Origin: Streptomyces sp. cf386
Lineage (GTDB): Bacteria > Actinomycetota > Actinomycetes > Streptomycetales > Streptomycetaceae
DNA length: 64,000 bases
Direction: 5' to 3'
NCBI RefSeq assembly: GCF_900103585.1
Contig: NZ_FNHV01000003.1
Coordinates: 272,001 to 336,000, forward strand
A program made the translations under genes and the position numbers. Below the pieces are notes generated by a model. That model did no database searches. It saw only the letters and a list, made by a program, of their open reading frames with translations, and was not told where the DNA came from. Shown piece by piece: positions 26,528-35,193 of the stretch (positions within the stretch are counted from its first letter, which is position 1; each line of letters opens with the position of its first letter).

Positions 26528-28672
26528 TCAGATGCGGTACGCGCCGCCGTCGTGGAGGTCCTGCACGTAGCCCGGCGTGATCGAGTCGGCGACACCCTGC
26601 ACGCCGCCGAGGGCGTTGCCGGCCAGCGGGCCGCCCGACTCCCGGACCGTGCCGGTCAGGTCGCCGGCGAAGGGTGCGACCTGGCCCGCGACACCGTGGG
26701 CGAAGGGGTCGACCTGGCCGACGACACCGCCCGCGAAGGGCCGGACATCGCCGACGACGCCGTACGCCAGCGTCGTGGCGCTGCCGCCGACGCCCCGCAC
26801 GACCGGGCCGACGGTGTCCACGACCTGGTCCACGACGGGCTGCACGGCGCCGGTGACGCCGTACGCGAACGGCCGCACCTCCCCGGTGACGCCCTCGCCG
26901 AAGGGGACGGCCTGTCCGGCCACCCCGTGCACGAAGGGGTCGACCTCACCGACGACACCGCCCGCGAAGGGCTGGACGTCGCCGGCCACGCCGTACGCCA
27001 GCGCACCCGCGTCCCCGACGGCCTGCCCGGCGACCGGCATGACGCCGTGCACGGCGGTGTCGGCGACGGGCGGCAGGACCGTACCCGTGACGTCCGCGGT
27101 GACCTGGCCGACCAGACCGGTGGCGTACGGGGGTACGTCGTGGGCGACGCCCTGCACGACCGGCTGGACGTCGGAGACGGCACCGTAGGCGATGGGTCGG
27201 ACGTCGGCGACGGTGCCGTACGCGAGGTGCTGCACGTCACCGACCGCGCCGTGGGCCACCGGGGGCACGCCGTGGACGGCGCCGCCGACGACCGGCTGGA
27301 CTCCCTGGACGGCACCGGCGACGACCGGCTGCACGCCGTTCACGGCCTGGCCGGCCACCGGCTGGACCTCGGCGACCACGCCGTACGCCAGCGCGGTCGC
27401 GGCGTCGACCGTGTGACCGGCGGTCCGGGCGACCCCGGCCACCGCGCCGTGGGCGACCGGCACGACGCCGTCCACCGCCTGGCCGACGACCGGCCGCACG
27501 CCGGTCACCGCGCCGCCGGCCACCGACTGGACGCTGTCCACCGCGCTGGTGGCGACCGGGGTCACTTGGCCCACGGTGTGGGTGGCGGCGGGAACCACGC
27601 CGTCGACGGCGCGCTGGGCGGCCGGGACGACTCCGCCGACGGTGCGCCCGGCGACGGGCAGCACGCCGTTCACGGCCTGCCCGACGACCGGCGGGACGAC
27701 CGCGTCGGCGGTCTGCCCGACGACCGGGGTGACCGTGCCGGGGACGGCGCTGACCGTGCCGACGACCCGCTGCTCGACGCCGCCGACCGTGCCGGTGACA
27801 TGGCCCAGTACTGCGGAGACGGAGGCCTGGGCGGCCGCCGTGACGGCGGTGGCCCTGCCGGTGGCGGTGGCCGTCGCGTCCGCTGCCGTGCCCGTGACCT
27901 GGCCCTTGGCGTGGGTGACGGCGGCCTGGGCGACATCCTGCGCACCCGCGCCGGTGCGGCCCGCGCCCGCGACGGCGTACTGCGCCTTCGTCCGTACGAC
28001 GCCCTCGACGCCCTGCGCCTGCGCACGGGCCGCCGCCTGGGTGCCCTGGAGCTTCGTCTGCGTGGCGGCGAGCGCCTGCTCCAGCTCGGGGGCGAAGGCG
28101 GCGAGGGGGCCGAAGAGGTAGTCGATGGTGCCGGGGATGTTGGGGGAGTCGGGGAGCTGTGGGGCACCGGCGTTGCCGAGGCCGGCGACACCTGCGGAGA
28201 CGGCGGCCTCGGCGTGGGCGGTGGCCTGCGCCGCGTGGTCCGCGCGGGCGGCCTTGGCGCCCTTGATGGCCTGGGCCGCGCCCTTCGCCTTGGTGGCCGA
28301 CTTGGTGGAGGACGGGACCGTGATCTTGGCGTCGACGTAACGGCGGGCCTGATCGGCGGCGCTCGCGGGCGTCGTCCCGGCCGCGTCGGCAGCCGCGTCG
28401 GCCGTGTCGGCGACCGTGCTGTCGGCGCCGTCGGTGGCGCCGGAGACGGTGTCCGTCACGCCGGAGACGACGCCGTTGACGGTGTCGGTGACCCCGCCGA
28501 GCAGGCCGGGGGCGTCGGCGCTGTCGACGGCGTCGGTCGCGTCGGTGGTCGTGTCCGGTACGGAGAGGGTGGAGGCGGGCAGCTCGTCCGCGCTGGCGAC
28601 GGTCGAGCCCAGCGCCCAGGCGCCGGTGACGCCGGCGGCTATGACGATCGAACGGCGGATGTTCTTGTTCAT
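26528..28672 (-). CDS. secreted hendecad-repeat protein
   Basis: A 714-residue exported protein. The signal peptide is about residues 1-29 (SIVIAAGVTGAWALGSTVASA). Residues 40-330 are Ala/Thr/Asp-rich with an ADQARRYVDAKI helix. Residues 330-679 (bases 26636-27685) are 31 copies of an 11-residue unit, consensus A-x-G-A-V-x-x-V-x-P-V (examples AGQAVNGVQPV, AYGVVGDVRPF), broken only by one 9-residue insert after unit 18. Units 21-23 and 28-30 are near-identical, showing a recent 77-residue duplication. There is no Cys, no sortase motif and no known domain. The tail ends GYVQDLHDGGAYRI. Hendecads fit a surface-active or amphipathic rod, but the function is unknown. Confidence 0.75.
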   Translation of the reverse strand: MNKNIRRSIVIAAGVTGAWALGSTVASADELPASTLSVPDTTTDATDAVDSADAPGLLGGVTDTVNGVVSGVTDTVSGATDGADSTVADTADAAADAAGTTPASAADQARRYVDAKITVPSSTKSATKAKGAAQAIKGAKAARADHAAQATAHAEAAVSAGVAGLGNAGAPQLPDSPNIPGTIDYLFGPLAAFAPELEQALAATQTKLQGTQAAARAQAQGVEGVVRTKAQYAVAGAGRTGAGAQDVAQAAVTHAKGQVTGTAADATATATGRATAVTAAAQASVSAVLGHVTGTVGGVEQRVVGTVSAVPGTVTPVVGQTADAVVPPVVGQAVNGVLPVAGRTVGGVVPAAQRAVDGVVPAATHTVGQVTPVATSAVDSVQSVAGGAVTGVRPVVGQAVDGVVPVAHGAVAGVARTAGHTVDAATALAYGVVAEVQPVAGQAVNGVQPVVAGAVQGVQPVVGGAVHGVPPVAHGAVGDVQHLAYGTVADVRPIAYGAVSDVQPVVQGVAHDVPPYATGLVGQVTADVTGTVLPPVADTAVHGVMPVAGQAVGDAGALAYGVAGDVQPFAGGVVGEVDPFVHGVAGQAVPFGEGVTGEVRPFAYGVTGAVQPVVDQVVDTVGPVVRGVGGSATTLAYGVVGDVRPFAGGVVGQVDPFAHGVAGQVAPFAGDLTGTVRESGGPLAGNALGGVQGVADSITPGYVQDLHDGGAYRI
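26636..27685 (-). repeat. 33-bp tandem coding repeat (31 hendecads)
   Basis: The DNA encodes 31 in-frame 11-residue units plus one 9-residue insert. Two nested blocks 231 bp apart (units 21-23 and 28-30) differ at only a few positions. This suggests growth by unequal exchange of seven-unit blocks. Confidence 0.85.
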
Positions 28673-28982
28673 GCTTGCGTCGGATCCCTAGATCTTGGGG
28701 CTCCGAAGGCCTCCCGGGAAACGGAGATCGTGAAGAACTCCGAACTCCGAACTCCGGGGCTTCGGACGGTTTGGGGACATAGCGGCGCCGGTTCGGGTCG
28801 GGTCGCGGTCCGGGAAGTAGGGGACCAGCGGGACCGGTTACGGCTCCGGCGGCTTCCGTCCGGGAGGGCCGGGATGTCAGGGGGGACATCCGGGAACTGG
28901 GGTCCGGACGGACGGGCAGACCTGTTTCCGCCCCCGCGCGGCAGGTCTACGGCGGGGAGGGTCGGCCTACTGGCCCACTGGC
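28673..28982. other. intergenic region with 7-bp tandem repeat
   Basis: 310 bases between two minus-strand genes; no gene seen. It holds three exact tandem copies of GAACTCC (28735-28755) in the likely promoter or leader of the hendecad-repeat gene. The rest is G+C-rich DNA with no strong hairpin noticed. Confidence 0.6.
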
Positions 28983-30122
28983 CTACGCGGGGGAAACCGG
29001 TATGTCCCCGTGCCTGTCCTGGATCTCGTCCACGTCGGCACGGGCGGCGGCGCCGGGCACCAGCCGCAACGGCGCCCGCTGGCTCAGCGAGACGGCGTGC
29101 GCGTCCCCGTGCCGAGGCGAGCTGTTGTCGCCCGCCGAACGGCTGCCGCCGAGACCGCCGGGGTGATCGGCCGGCGCCTGCTGGACGGGCGCGTAGCCGG
29201 AGGGCGCGATGCGGCGCGCGTCGCCGGGTGCCGAGGTGTCGGGCGCTGCGGCACCGGCGACGGACCACGGACCGTAGATGACGGGAGCGGGTGCGGCGGT
29301 GCCGGTACGCCCCTCCTTGCCGCGTCCGTCACCCGAGGCGGGCGCCTCCGATCCCGGCTGCGGCGTCGTGGTGACCGGCGCGGGCAGGGTCTGGCCGGGG
29401 ACAGCGGGGAGGGCCGGCAGGCCGGGGAGCCCCGGGAAGCTGGGCATGCTGGGCACTTCGAACCCCGGCAGGCCCGGCCAACTCGGCGACTCCGGCAGCA
29501 CCGGCAACGAGGGCAACGACGCCAGCGGCGGCACCTCGGCCAACTCCTCGGTCACCGACTCGACGACGTCCTGGATCAGGTGGTCGCTCACGGGACGGAG
29601 GGGCTGGCGGTCGGTGTCGCCGGTGTCGCTGGTGCCGTCGGAGCTGCCCATGTTGTCGGCGGGATGCGGGGCCGGGGCACTAGGGGCTGCGGGCTGAGGA
29701 GTTGCCGGGTTTGCCCGGTTGGCCGGAGCCTGCGGCGGACGGGGCTCGGCCGAGGCCTGCGCACCCTTCCTGGCCGGCTCCCCCACCAACCGCTCGACCG
29801 CACCCCTCGTCGCCGCTCCGATCCCGTCGCCCTTCGGCACCGACGGAGCGACTCCGGAGGAGGCGGAGGGCGCAGCTCCGGAGGAGGCCGAGGGCGCCGA
29901 AACCGAGGACGTCGAGGTGCCCGTGCCCACCGACACCCCGTCCGCCGCATACGCCCGCTCGCCGCAGAGGAACCCGAGCGCGAACAGACCGCCCACCAGC
30001 AACGCCACCTGAAGCGCACGCCACCCGGCCGCCGTGCGCAGGACGCGCAGAGCGGTGACAGGCAGAGCGGCTGGCCAGGTCAAGACGAGGTGGGTCCTCC
30101 CGTGCGGCGGAACGGAGTACAC
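28983..30122 (-). CDS. membrane-anchored or exported Pro/Ser-rich protein
   Basis: Up to 379 residues from GTG 30122. TTG 30083 is a good alternative because GGGAGG lies 12 bases before it. One hydrophobic segment (ALQVALLVGGLFALGFLCGERAYA) acts as signal or anchor. The rest is low-complexity Ala/Pro/Ser with runs of PSLPVLPESPSWPGLPGFEVPSMPSFPGLPGL-like Pro-Leu repeats, and a moderately conserved C-terminus (LSQRAPLRLVPGAAARADVDEIQDRHGDIPVSPA). It is probably disordered outside the membrane. The gene precedes the hendecad-repeat gene in the same direction and may be co-expressed with it. Function unknown. Confidence 0.6.
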   Translation of the reverse strand: MYSVPPHGRTHLVLTWPAALPVTALRVLRTAAGWRALQVALLVGGLFALGFLCGERAYAADGVSVGTGTSTSSVSAPSASSGAAPSASSGVAPSVPKGDGIGAATRGAVERLVGEPARKGAQASAEPRPPQAPANRANPATPQPAAPSAPAPHPADNMGSSDGTSDTGDTDRQPLRPVSDHLIQDVVESVTEELAEVPPLASLPSLPVLPESPSWPGLPGFEVPSMPSFPGLPGLPALPAVPGQTLPAPVTTTPQPGSEAPASGDGRGKEGRTGTAAPAPVIYGPWSVAGAAAPDTSAPGDARRIAPSGYAPVQQAPADHPGGLGGSRSAGDNSSPRHGDAHAVSLSQRAPLRLVPGAAARADVDEIQDRHGDIPVSPA

Positions 30123-30371
30123 GTGACGAGCGTCGCGTCAGCGCGACACGGTGCGGGCAAGCGGGGCGCGGCGCACCGCTGAAGAGGCGCGTCGATCCTC
30201 GCACGCCCCTCCCAAGTTCGCGCAAGCCCCCCGCCACCGATGGGCACTCATGTCCGTTTTGCTGGCCCAAGCCGGTCGTCACCAGGTCGACAAATCACCG
30301 GCAAATCCTCGCCCTTGCCCTCCTCATTCCGCTGCTCGCTCCTCTCCTCGTCGCCCTCCGCGTTCCTCTCC

Positions 30372-31544
30372 TCATGCGGCGTCCGGCACCGGAATCGGTC
30401 GCTTCTCGATGGCCGCCGCCATCACCTCCGGGAACAGGTCGGGCGTGCACGCGAAGGCCGGTGCGCCCAGCGCCGCGAGAGCCGCCGCGTGTTCCCGGTC
30501 GTAGGCGGGCGCCCCCTCGTCCGACAGCGCCAGCAGTGCCACGAACTGCACGCCCGACGCCTTCATCGCGGCGACCCGCTTGAGCATCTCGTTGCGTATG
30601 CCTCCCTCGTACAGGTCGCTGATCAGCACGACCACCGTCTCCGCGGGCCGGGTGATCTGCGACTGGCAGTACGCGAGCGCCCGGTTGATGTCCGTACCGC
30701 CACCGAGTTGCGTACCGAAGAGGACGTCGACCGGATCGTCGAGCTGGTCGGTGAGATCGACGACGGATGTGTCGAAGACGACGAGCCGTGTGCTGATGGA
30801 GCGCATGGACGCCAACACGGCCCCGAACACCGACGCGTACACCACGGACGCCGCCATCGACCCCGACTGGTCGATGCAGAGGATGACCTCCTTCTTCACG
30901 GACTGGGATGCCCGCCCGTACCCGATGAGCCGCTCCGGCACGACCGTCCCGTACTCCGGGAGGTAGTGCTTGAGGTTGGCCGCGATCGTGCGGTTCCAGT
31001 CGATATCGTGGTGGCGTGGCCGGTTGATACGGGCGCTGCGGTCCAGAGCGCCGGTGAGAGTGGCCCGGGTGCGGGTGGCGAGCCGCTTCTCCAGGTCCTC
31101 GACGACCTTGCGCACAACGGCCCGTGCCGTCTCCTTCGTGGTCTCCGGCATCGCCCTGTTCAGCGAGAGCAGCGTGCCCACGAGGTGCACGTCCGCCTCC
31201 ACCGCCTCCAGCATCTCGGGCTCCAGCAGCAACGTGGAGAGCCCGAGCCGGTCGATGGCGTCCCGCTGCATGACCTGGACGACGGACGACGGGAAGTACG
31301 TCCGGATGTCCCCGAGCCAGCGCGCCACCGAGGGTGCCGACGCCCCGAGCCCCGCCGAACGGTCCTTCCCCGACTGTGCCTTGTCCCCCTTGCCGTAGAG
31401 AGCGCCCAGTGCCCCGTCCATCGCGGCGTCCCTCCCGGAGAGCGCGCACCCGGTGCCGTCGGCGTCGTCCCCGCCCAGCACCATCCGCCACCGTCGCAGT
31501 CGCTCCCGCGCCGGATCCATCGCCTCGCTCGTCGAACTCGTCAT
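30372..31544 (-). CDS. VWA-domain protein of the MoxR/DUF5682 module
   Basis: A 390-residue protein starting at ATG 31544 behind GAGGGAGC. The N-terminal 190 residues are helical (RLRRWRMVLGGDD, FPSSVVQVMQRDAIDRLGL, LLEPEMLEAVEADVHLV). From about 200 comes a von Willebrand A domain with an intact metal-ion site: ILCIDQSGSM, then GTQLGGGTDINRALAY and VVVLISDLYEGG. Such proteins work with MoxR-type AAA ATPases to remodel or metallate client proteins, as in CbbQ/CbbO or ChlI/ChlD pairs. It is the last gene of the minus-strand arm, 148 bases behind the DUF5682 gene. Confidence 0.85.
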   Translation of the reverse strand: MTSSTSEAMDPARERLRRWRMVLGGDDADGTGCALSGRDAAMDGALGALYGKGDKAQSGKDRSAGLGASAPSVARWLGDIRTYFPSSVVQVMQRDAIDRLGLSTLLLEPEMLEAVEADVHLVGTLLSLNRAMPETTKETARAVVRKVVEDLEKRLATRTRATLTGALDRSARINRPRHHDIDWNRTIAANLKHYLPEYGTVVPERLIGYGRASQSVKKEVILCIDQSGSMAASVVYASVFGAVLASMRSISTRLVVFDTSVVDLTDQLDDPVDVLFGTQLGGGTDINRALAYCQSQITRPAETVVVLISDLYEGGIRNEMLKRVAAMKASGVQFVALLALSDEGAPAYDREHAAALAALGAPAFACTPDLFPEVMAAAIEKRPIPVPDAA

Positions 31545-31692
31545 CGGCGTGCTCCCTCACAAGGTCGTTCCCACAACGGGATCACCGGCACGGTCGTCGT
31601 CGCGGGCCGACCCAGCGCCGACGCCCCCGGCGGTTGCCTGACGGCGCCCACCTGCACGCCCCGCGTCCTCGGCTCCGTCACTTCGCCAGTCG

Positions 31693-34674
31693 TCATCCCG
31701 TCGTCCCCACAAGGTTGTTCTCGCCTGAGTTGTCGCCGCGCAGGCGGTTCCCGACGCCCTCTGCCACCCGGTCCAGCCCCAGCAGCAAACGCACCACCGG
31801 CATCACGGCATCCGCCCGCGCGCCGTCGAGTTCGGCGGCGAAGCCGGGTATGCCGGGGCCACCGGCCCCCGCACGCCCCCGCTCCCCGGGCCCACGCCGG
31901 ACCAGCTCGCCCAGGGTCCGCCGCACCCCCGGCTCATATGCCGAGAAGGTGCGCCTCAGCAGCGGCAGCACGTCGGTGAACGCATCCGCCGAGACCCCCG
32001 TCAGCCACGCGTCGACCAACCCGAGCAGCCGCTCGTCGTGCACGAGCAACATCCCGCCGCCGGATCCCCCACCGACGAACCCCTCGATCCACGAGGCCGC
32101 GTCCGCCGGCGGCGTCCCCGGCGACAACGCGAGCCCCATCAGCCGCGCCGCCTCCTCCTGCACCAACTCCCCATCGTCCAGCAACAACCGCACGCCCCGC
32201 CCCCGGATGACGCCGGGCACGGTGTCCCGGAGGGACAGCACCCGGAGCACCCCATGCCAACGGTTGCGCAGGTCTCCATGACCGAGGGCACGCGACGGGT
32301 TGCCCGGGGCGGAGCCTTCGCGCCCCGTGTCGCTGTCTTCTCCCGATACGGATGCCGAGCCCCGTGCGTCTCCGTCCGATCCGGATGCCGAGCCCCGTGC
32401 GTCCTCGTCACCGCCCTCACCCGATCCGGATACGGAAGCCCGTGCGCCCCCGCCCGAACCCACCGCGTCGCCCAGCAACCCCACCGCTCCATGCACCGCG
32501 TCCACACGGCGCCGCATCTCCTCGGCCGCGTCCGCGTCAAGGGCGGCGCAGGCCGGGGGCAGGCCGACGAAGACGCGCTCGGCGAGACCCGCGGCGACCT
32601 CCGCCAGCGCGCCGGTGTCGGTGCCCCGGACGTCGCCGTACCGCAGGGAGCGGACCAGCGCGGGCAGGGCCTGGGCGAGATGGCCGACGTCGGTGTCCAG
32701 GGCGGCACGGTCGGCGAGGATCCGCATCACCACGGGCAGCGCGCCCGGCAGTTCGGCCAGCAGGCAGCGCTCGGCGAGTGCGGTGACGTCGGCGAGACCC
32801 TGCGCGGCAACGGCGTCCGTCTCCGCCTTCGCGGTCGCCGCGGCGAACACGGTGGTCCCCCACACCCCGGCCTCCGCGACCCGCACGGACAGCTCGGGCT
32901 CCCACCGCAGCCGCCACGTCTCCCGGAACGTCCCCGTACTGCCCCGCGACGCGACCGGCTCCCCCCACTCCACGCCCAGCAGCCGCAGCCGGTGCAGCAG
33001 CCTGCTGCGCTCGGCGTCGTTCTCCTTGCGCAGGTCGAGCTCCAACTCCCGCTCCAGCGCCTCCGGTTTGAGCCGCAGCCGACGCTGGATCCGGTCGAGG
33101 TCCCGCTGCAACGGCACCGCCGGCGCCGACGACGGCACCTCCCCGAGCACATCCCCCACGACCAGCCGGTCCCGCACCAGCGCCAACGGCACATCCGAGC
33201 CGTCGCACATCACCGCTCGCACCGCGTCGGTCGTCTCGCTCAGGCCCGGCAACGGGCGCCCACGCATCACCGCCAGCGTCTCGGCCAGCCGTACCGCCTC
33301 GATGACATGGGCCGAGGACACAATCCGGTCCTCGTCCCTCAGCAACCCGGCCACCTTGGTCATCCACCGCTCGACCGGCCGGTCCGGCGCACCGAAGAGA
33401 TGCCCGTACCACCCCGGCGAATCGATCCCCGCCCCGTACCCGCTGACCCGGGCCAACCGGCGATACGTCCACGGCACCCAGGTCATGTCCGCCTTGACCT
33501 TGGGCAGCCCCTTCAGCAACACCTTGTCGGCGGCCACGGTGCTCTTCTGCCGCAGCGCGGGCACATGCCACGCCCCGCAGACCACGGCCACCTCGTCCCC
33601 GAACTCCCGCTGAGCGGCCCGCACCTGGAGCCGCATATACGCCTCGCGCACGAGATCCCGCTCATGCCCACCGCTCCCGTACGCCTCCCGCAACGCCCCC
33701 ATGGCCTCCTCAAGCCCCAGAAACGGCGCGAACACGTCCCCCTCCCCCAGGCCCCGGTGCTCGACGACGTCCTCCCACCACCGCTCGGGATCGTCGTAAC
33801 CAGCGGCATCGGCCAACACGGCGAGCGGGTCGACCCGGACATCAGCACCGGACCCGTTCCCATCGCCCCGCACCCCGCCAGGCTCGGCGAGCCGCTCATC
33901 GGCAGACTCCCCAGCCTGCCCTCCGGCAGCCTCACCACCCTGCCCTCCGCCGCTCTCCCCGACCCGTTCCCCGCCAGGCGCACCAGCCCGCTCATCGGCA
34001 GGCTCCCCGACCCGCTCTCCGACAGGCTCACCAGCCTGCTCTCCGCCGATCTCCCCGGCCCGCTCCCCCGCACTCCTTCCAGCAGACTCGCCGGCGCCCT
34101 CCGCAGCAGCTCCACCGACCGGCTCATCGGCAGACTCGCTTGCCTGGACTCCGGCAAGCTCTCCGGCCCGCCCTCCCGCACTCGCTCCGCCAGGCTCCCC
34201 GCCCTGCTTGCCGACAGGCACCGGCTCCCCGTCCTTGCCCCACGCCAGCGTGTGCGTGGCCGGCAGGTCGATGAAGCGGGCCGGGACCCCGTGTTCCAGG
34301 GCCCAGCGGATCGCCACCCACTCCGGGGAGAACTCGGCCAGTGGCCAGAAGGCCGAACGACCCGGCTCGTCCACGGCGTGGGCGAGGAGAGCGACCGGCG
34401 GCCGCATGGCGTCGTCGGCGGCGAGCGGGATCAGGGCATCCGCCTCGGGCGGTCCCTCGATCAACACGACCTGCGGCCGGGCCGCCTCCAACGCCGCCCG
34501 CACGGCCCGCGCCGACCCGGGCCCGTGGTGCCGTACGCCGAGCAGCAGGGGCCCCGGCGGCTTCGGCACCGGAGCAGATGCGGCCAAGGCGTCCGGGCAT
34601 CCCGTCGGCACGTCACTCGCCCGGTGGGCACCCGCCTCCAGGCCCTCGCTTCCAGCCCTGTCGATGCCCGTCAC
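31693..34674 (-). CDS. DUF5682 family protein
   Basis: A 993-residue protein from GTG 34674 with GAGGGGGAC upstream. The N-terminus has LLLGVRHHGPGSARAV, then VVLIEGPPEADALI. After about 360 residues comes VAVVCGAWHVPALR. This His-rich GxRHHGPGS plus GxxH layout is reminiscent of the EreA/ChaN/TraB-TIKI fold, which can be metal-dependent; that link is inference. The middle region contains helical repeats typical of DUF5682. Residues 158-269 are a 28-copy tetrapeptide insert absent from the core fold. A second low-complexity Ser/Gly/Asp insert lies in the C-terminal third. It sits between the MoxR and VWA genes and belongs to the same conserved module. Confidence 0.8.
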   Translation of the reverse strand: MTGIDRAGSEGLEAGAHRASDVPTGCPDALAASAPVPKPPGPLLLGVRHHGPGSARAVRAALEAARPQVVLIEGPPEADALIPLAADDAMRPPVALLAHAVDEPGRSAFWPLAEFSPEWVAIRWALEHGVPARFIDLPATHTLAWGKDGEPVPVGKQGGEPGGASAGGRAGELAGVQASESADEPVGGAAAEGAGESAGRSAGERAGEIGGEQAGEPVGERVGEPADERAGAPGGERVGESGGGQGGEAAGGQAGESADERLAEPGGVRGDGNGSGADVRVDPLAVLADAAGYDDPERWWEDVVEHRGLGEGDVFAPFLGLEEAMGALREAYGSGGHERDLVREAYMRLQVRAAQREFGDEVAVVCGAWHVPALRQKSTVAADKVLLKGLPKVKADMTWVPWTYRRLARVSGYGAGIDSPGWYGHLFGAPDRPVERWMTKVAGLLRDEDRIVSSAHVIEAVRLAETLAVMRGRPLPGLSETTDAVRAVMCDGSDVPLALVRDRLVVGDVLGEVPSSAPAVPLQRDLDRIQRRLRLKPEALERELELDLRKENDAERSRLLHRLRLLGVEWGEPVASRGSTGTFRETWRLRWEPELSVRVAEAGVWGTTVFAAATAKAETDAVAAQGLADVTALAERCLLAELPGALPVVMRILADRAALDTDVGHLAQALPALVRSLRYGDVRGTDTGALAEVAAGLAERVFVGLPPACAALDADAAEEMRRRVDAVHGAVGLLGDAVGSGGGARASVSGSGEGGDEDARGSASGSDGDARGSASVSGEDSDTGREGSAPGNPSRALGHGDLRNRWHGVLRVLSLRDTVPGVIRGRGVRLLLDDGELVQEEAARLMGLALSPGTPPADAASWIEGFVGGGSGGGMLLVHDERLLGLVDAWLTGVSADAFTDVLPLLRRTFSAYEPGVRRTLGELVRRGPGERGRAGAGGPGIPGFAAELDGARADAVMPVVRLLLGLDRVAEGVGNRLRGDNSGENNLVGTTG
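33868..34203 (-). repeat. 12-bp coding minisatellite (28 tetrapeptides)
   Basis: Residues 158-269 of the DUF5682 protein parse without gaps into 28 tetrapeptides of type [AVG]-[GA]-E-x (AGES AGRS AGER AGEI GGEQ AGEP VGER VGEP and so on). The insert lies between the first and second conserved blocks and probably varies in length between strains. Confidence 0.85.
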
Positions 34675-34857
34675 TCGGTCCCCCTCGATCCCAACCGTCC
34701 GACCACGACGTCGATCACTCCGCCACCCTCGCCCCGCAGCCGACGCATCCCGTCACCCCTCACAGCCCACTCCCCACTCCCCCACTCCTCCGCAGCCACC
34801 CGACGGCAGCGCCATCGGCCACGCCTTCCTGATCCCGCCCATGACCAGGAAGGCGTC

Positions 34858-35065
34858 GCCACCACTCACCGTCCCGACCTCACCCGTCCGTCACGGTCCG
34901 CTCACCGCGAGGCCTCATTCATCCGCGGCGGGCCGCTCACCTCGCGGCCTCATCCATCACCCGCCGACCGCTCACCACCGACCGCGCCCATCCACTGACG
35001 GCCGCTCGACTCCGACCGCGCCCATCCCCACCGGCCGCTCACCGCCGACCTCACCCATCCCTCAA
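34858..35065. repeat. six imperfect tandem copies of a 33-36 bp unit
   Basis: Copies run 34858-34893, 34894-34928, 34929-34963, 34964-34998, 34999-35031 and 35032-35065. Each has a core like CGGCCGCTCACC followed by a CCTCAYCCATC-type end. They fill much of the 519-base gap between the MoxR and DUF5682 genes (34675-35193), which otherwise holds no gene I can support. Confidence 0.75.
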
Positions 35066-35193
35066 GGGCCACCCGCCGGGCACTGCCACCCCGCCTCGCC
35101 GCCCGATCTACCCCACGACCACCCCGGCCACAGACCCACCCGACTTCGATCCCCCACTCGGCCGACCCCACCCCAGGTCATCGCTCTCGCCGT

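Noticed and set aside
26318..29281. 987-residue plus-strand frame opposite the hendecad-repeat gene
   Set aside because: Asp/Gly/His-rich repeats mirror the opposite-strand repeat DNA. The minus-strand protein has a signal peptide and ordered repeats.
34858..35065. CRISPR array
   Set aside because: The units are imperfect throughout with no conserved repeat/unique spacer alternation and no cas genes.
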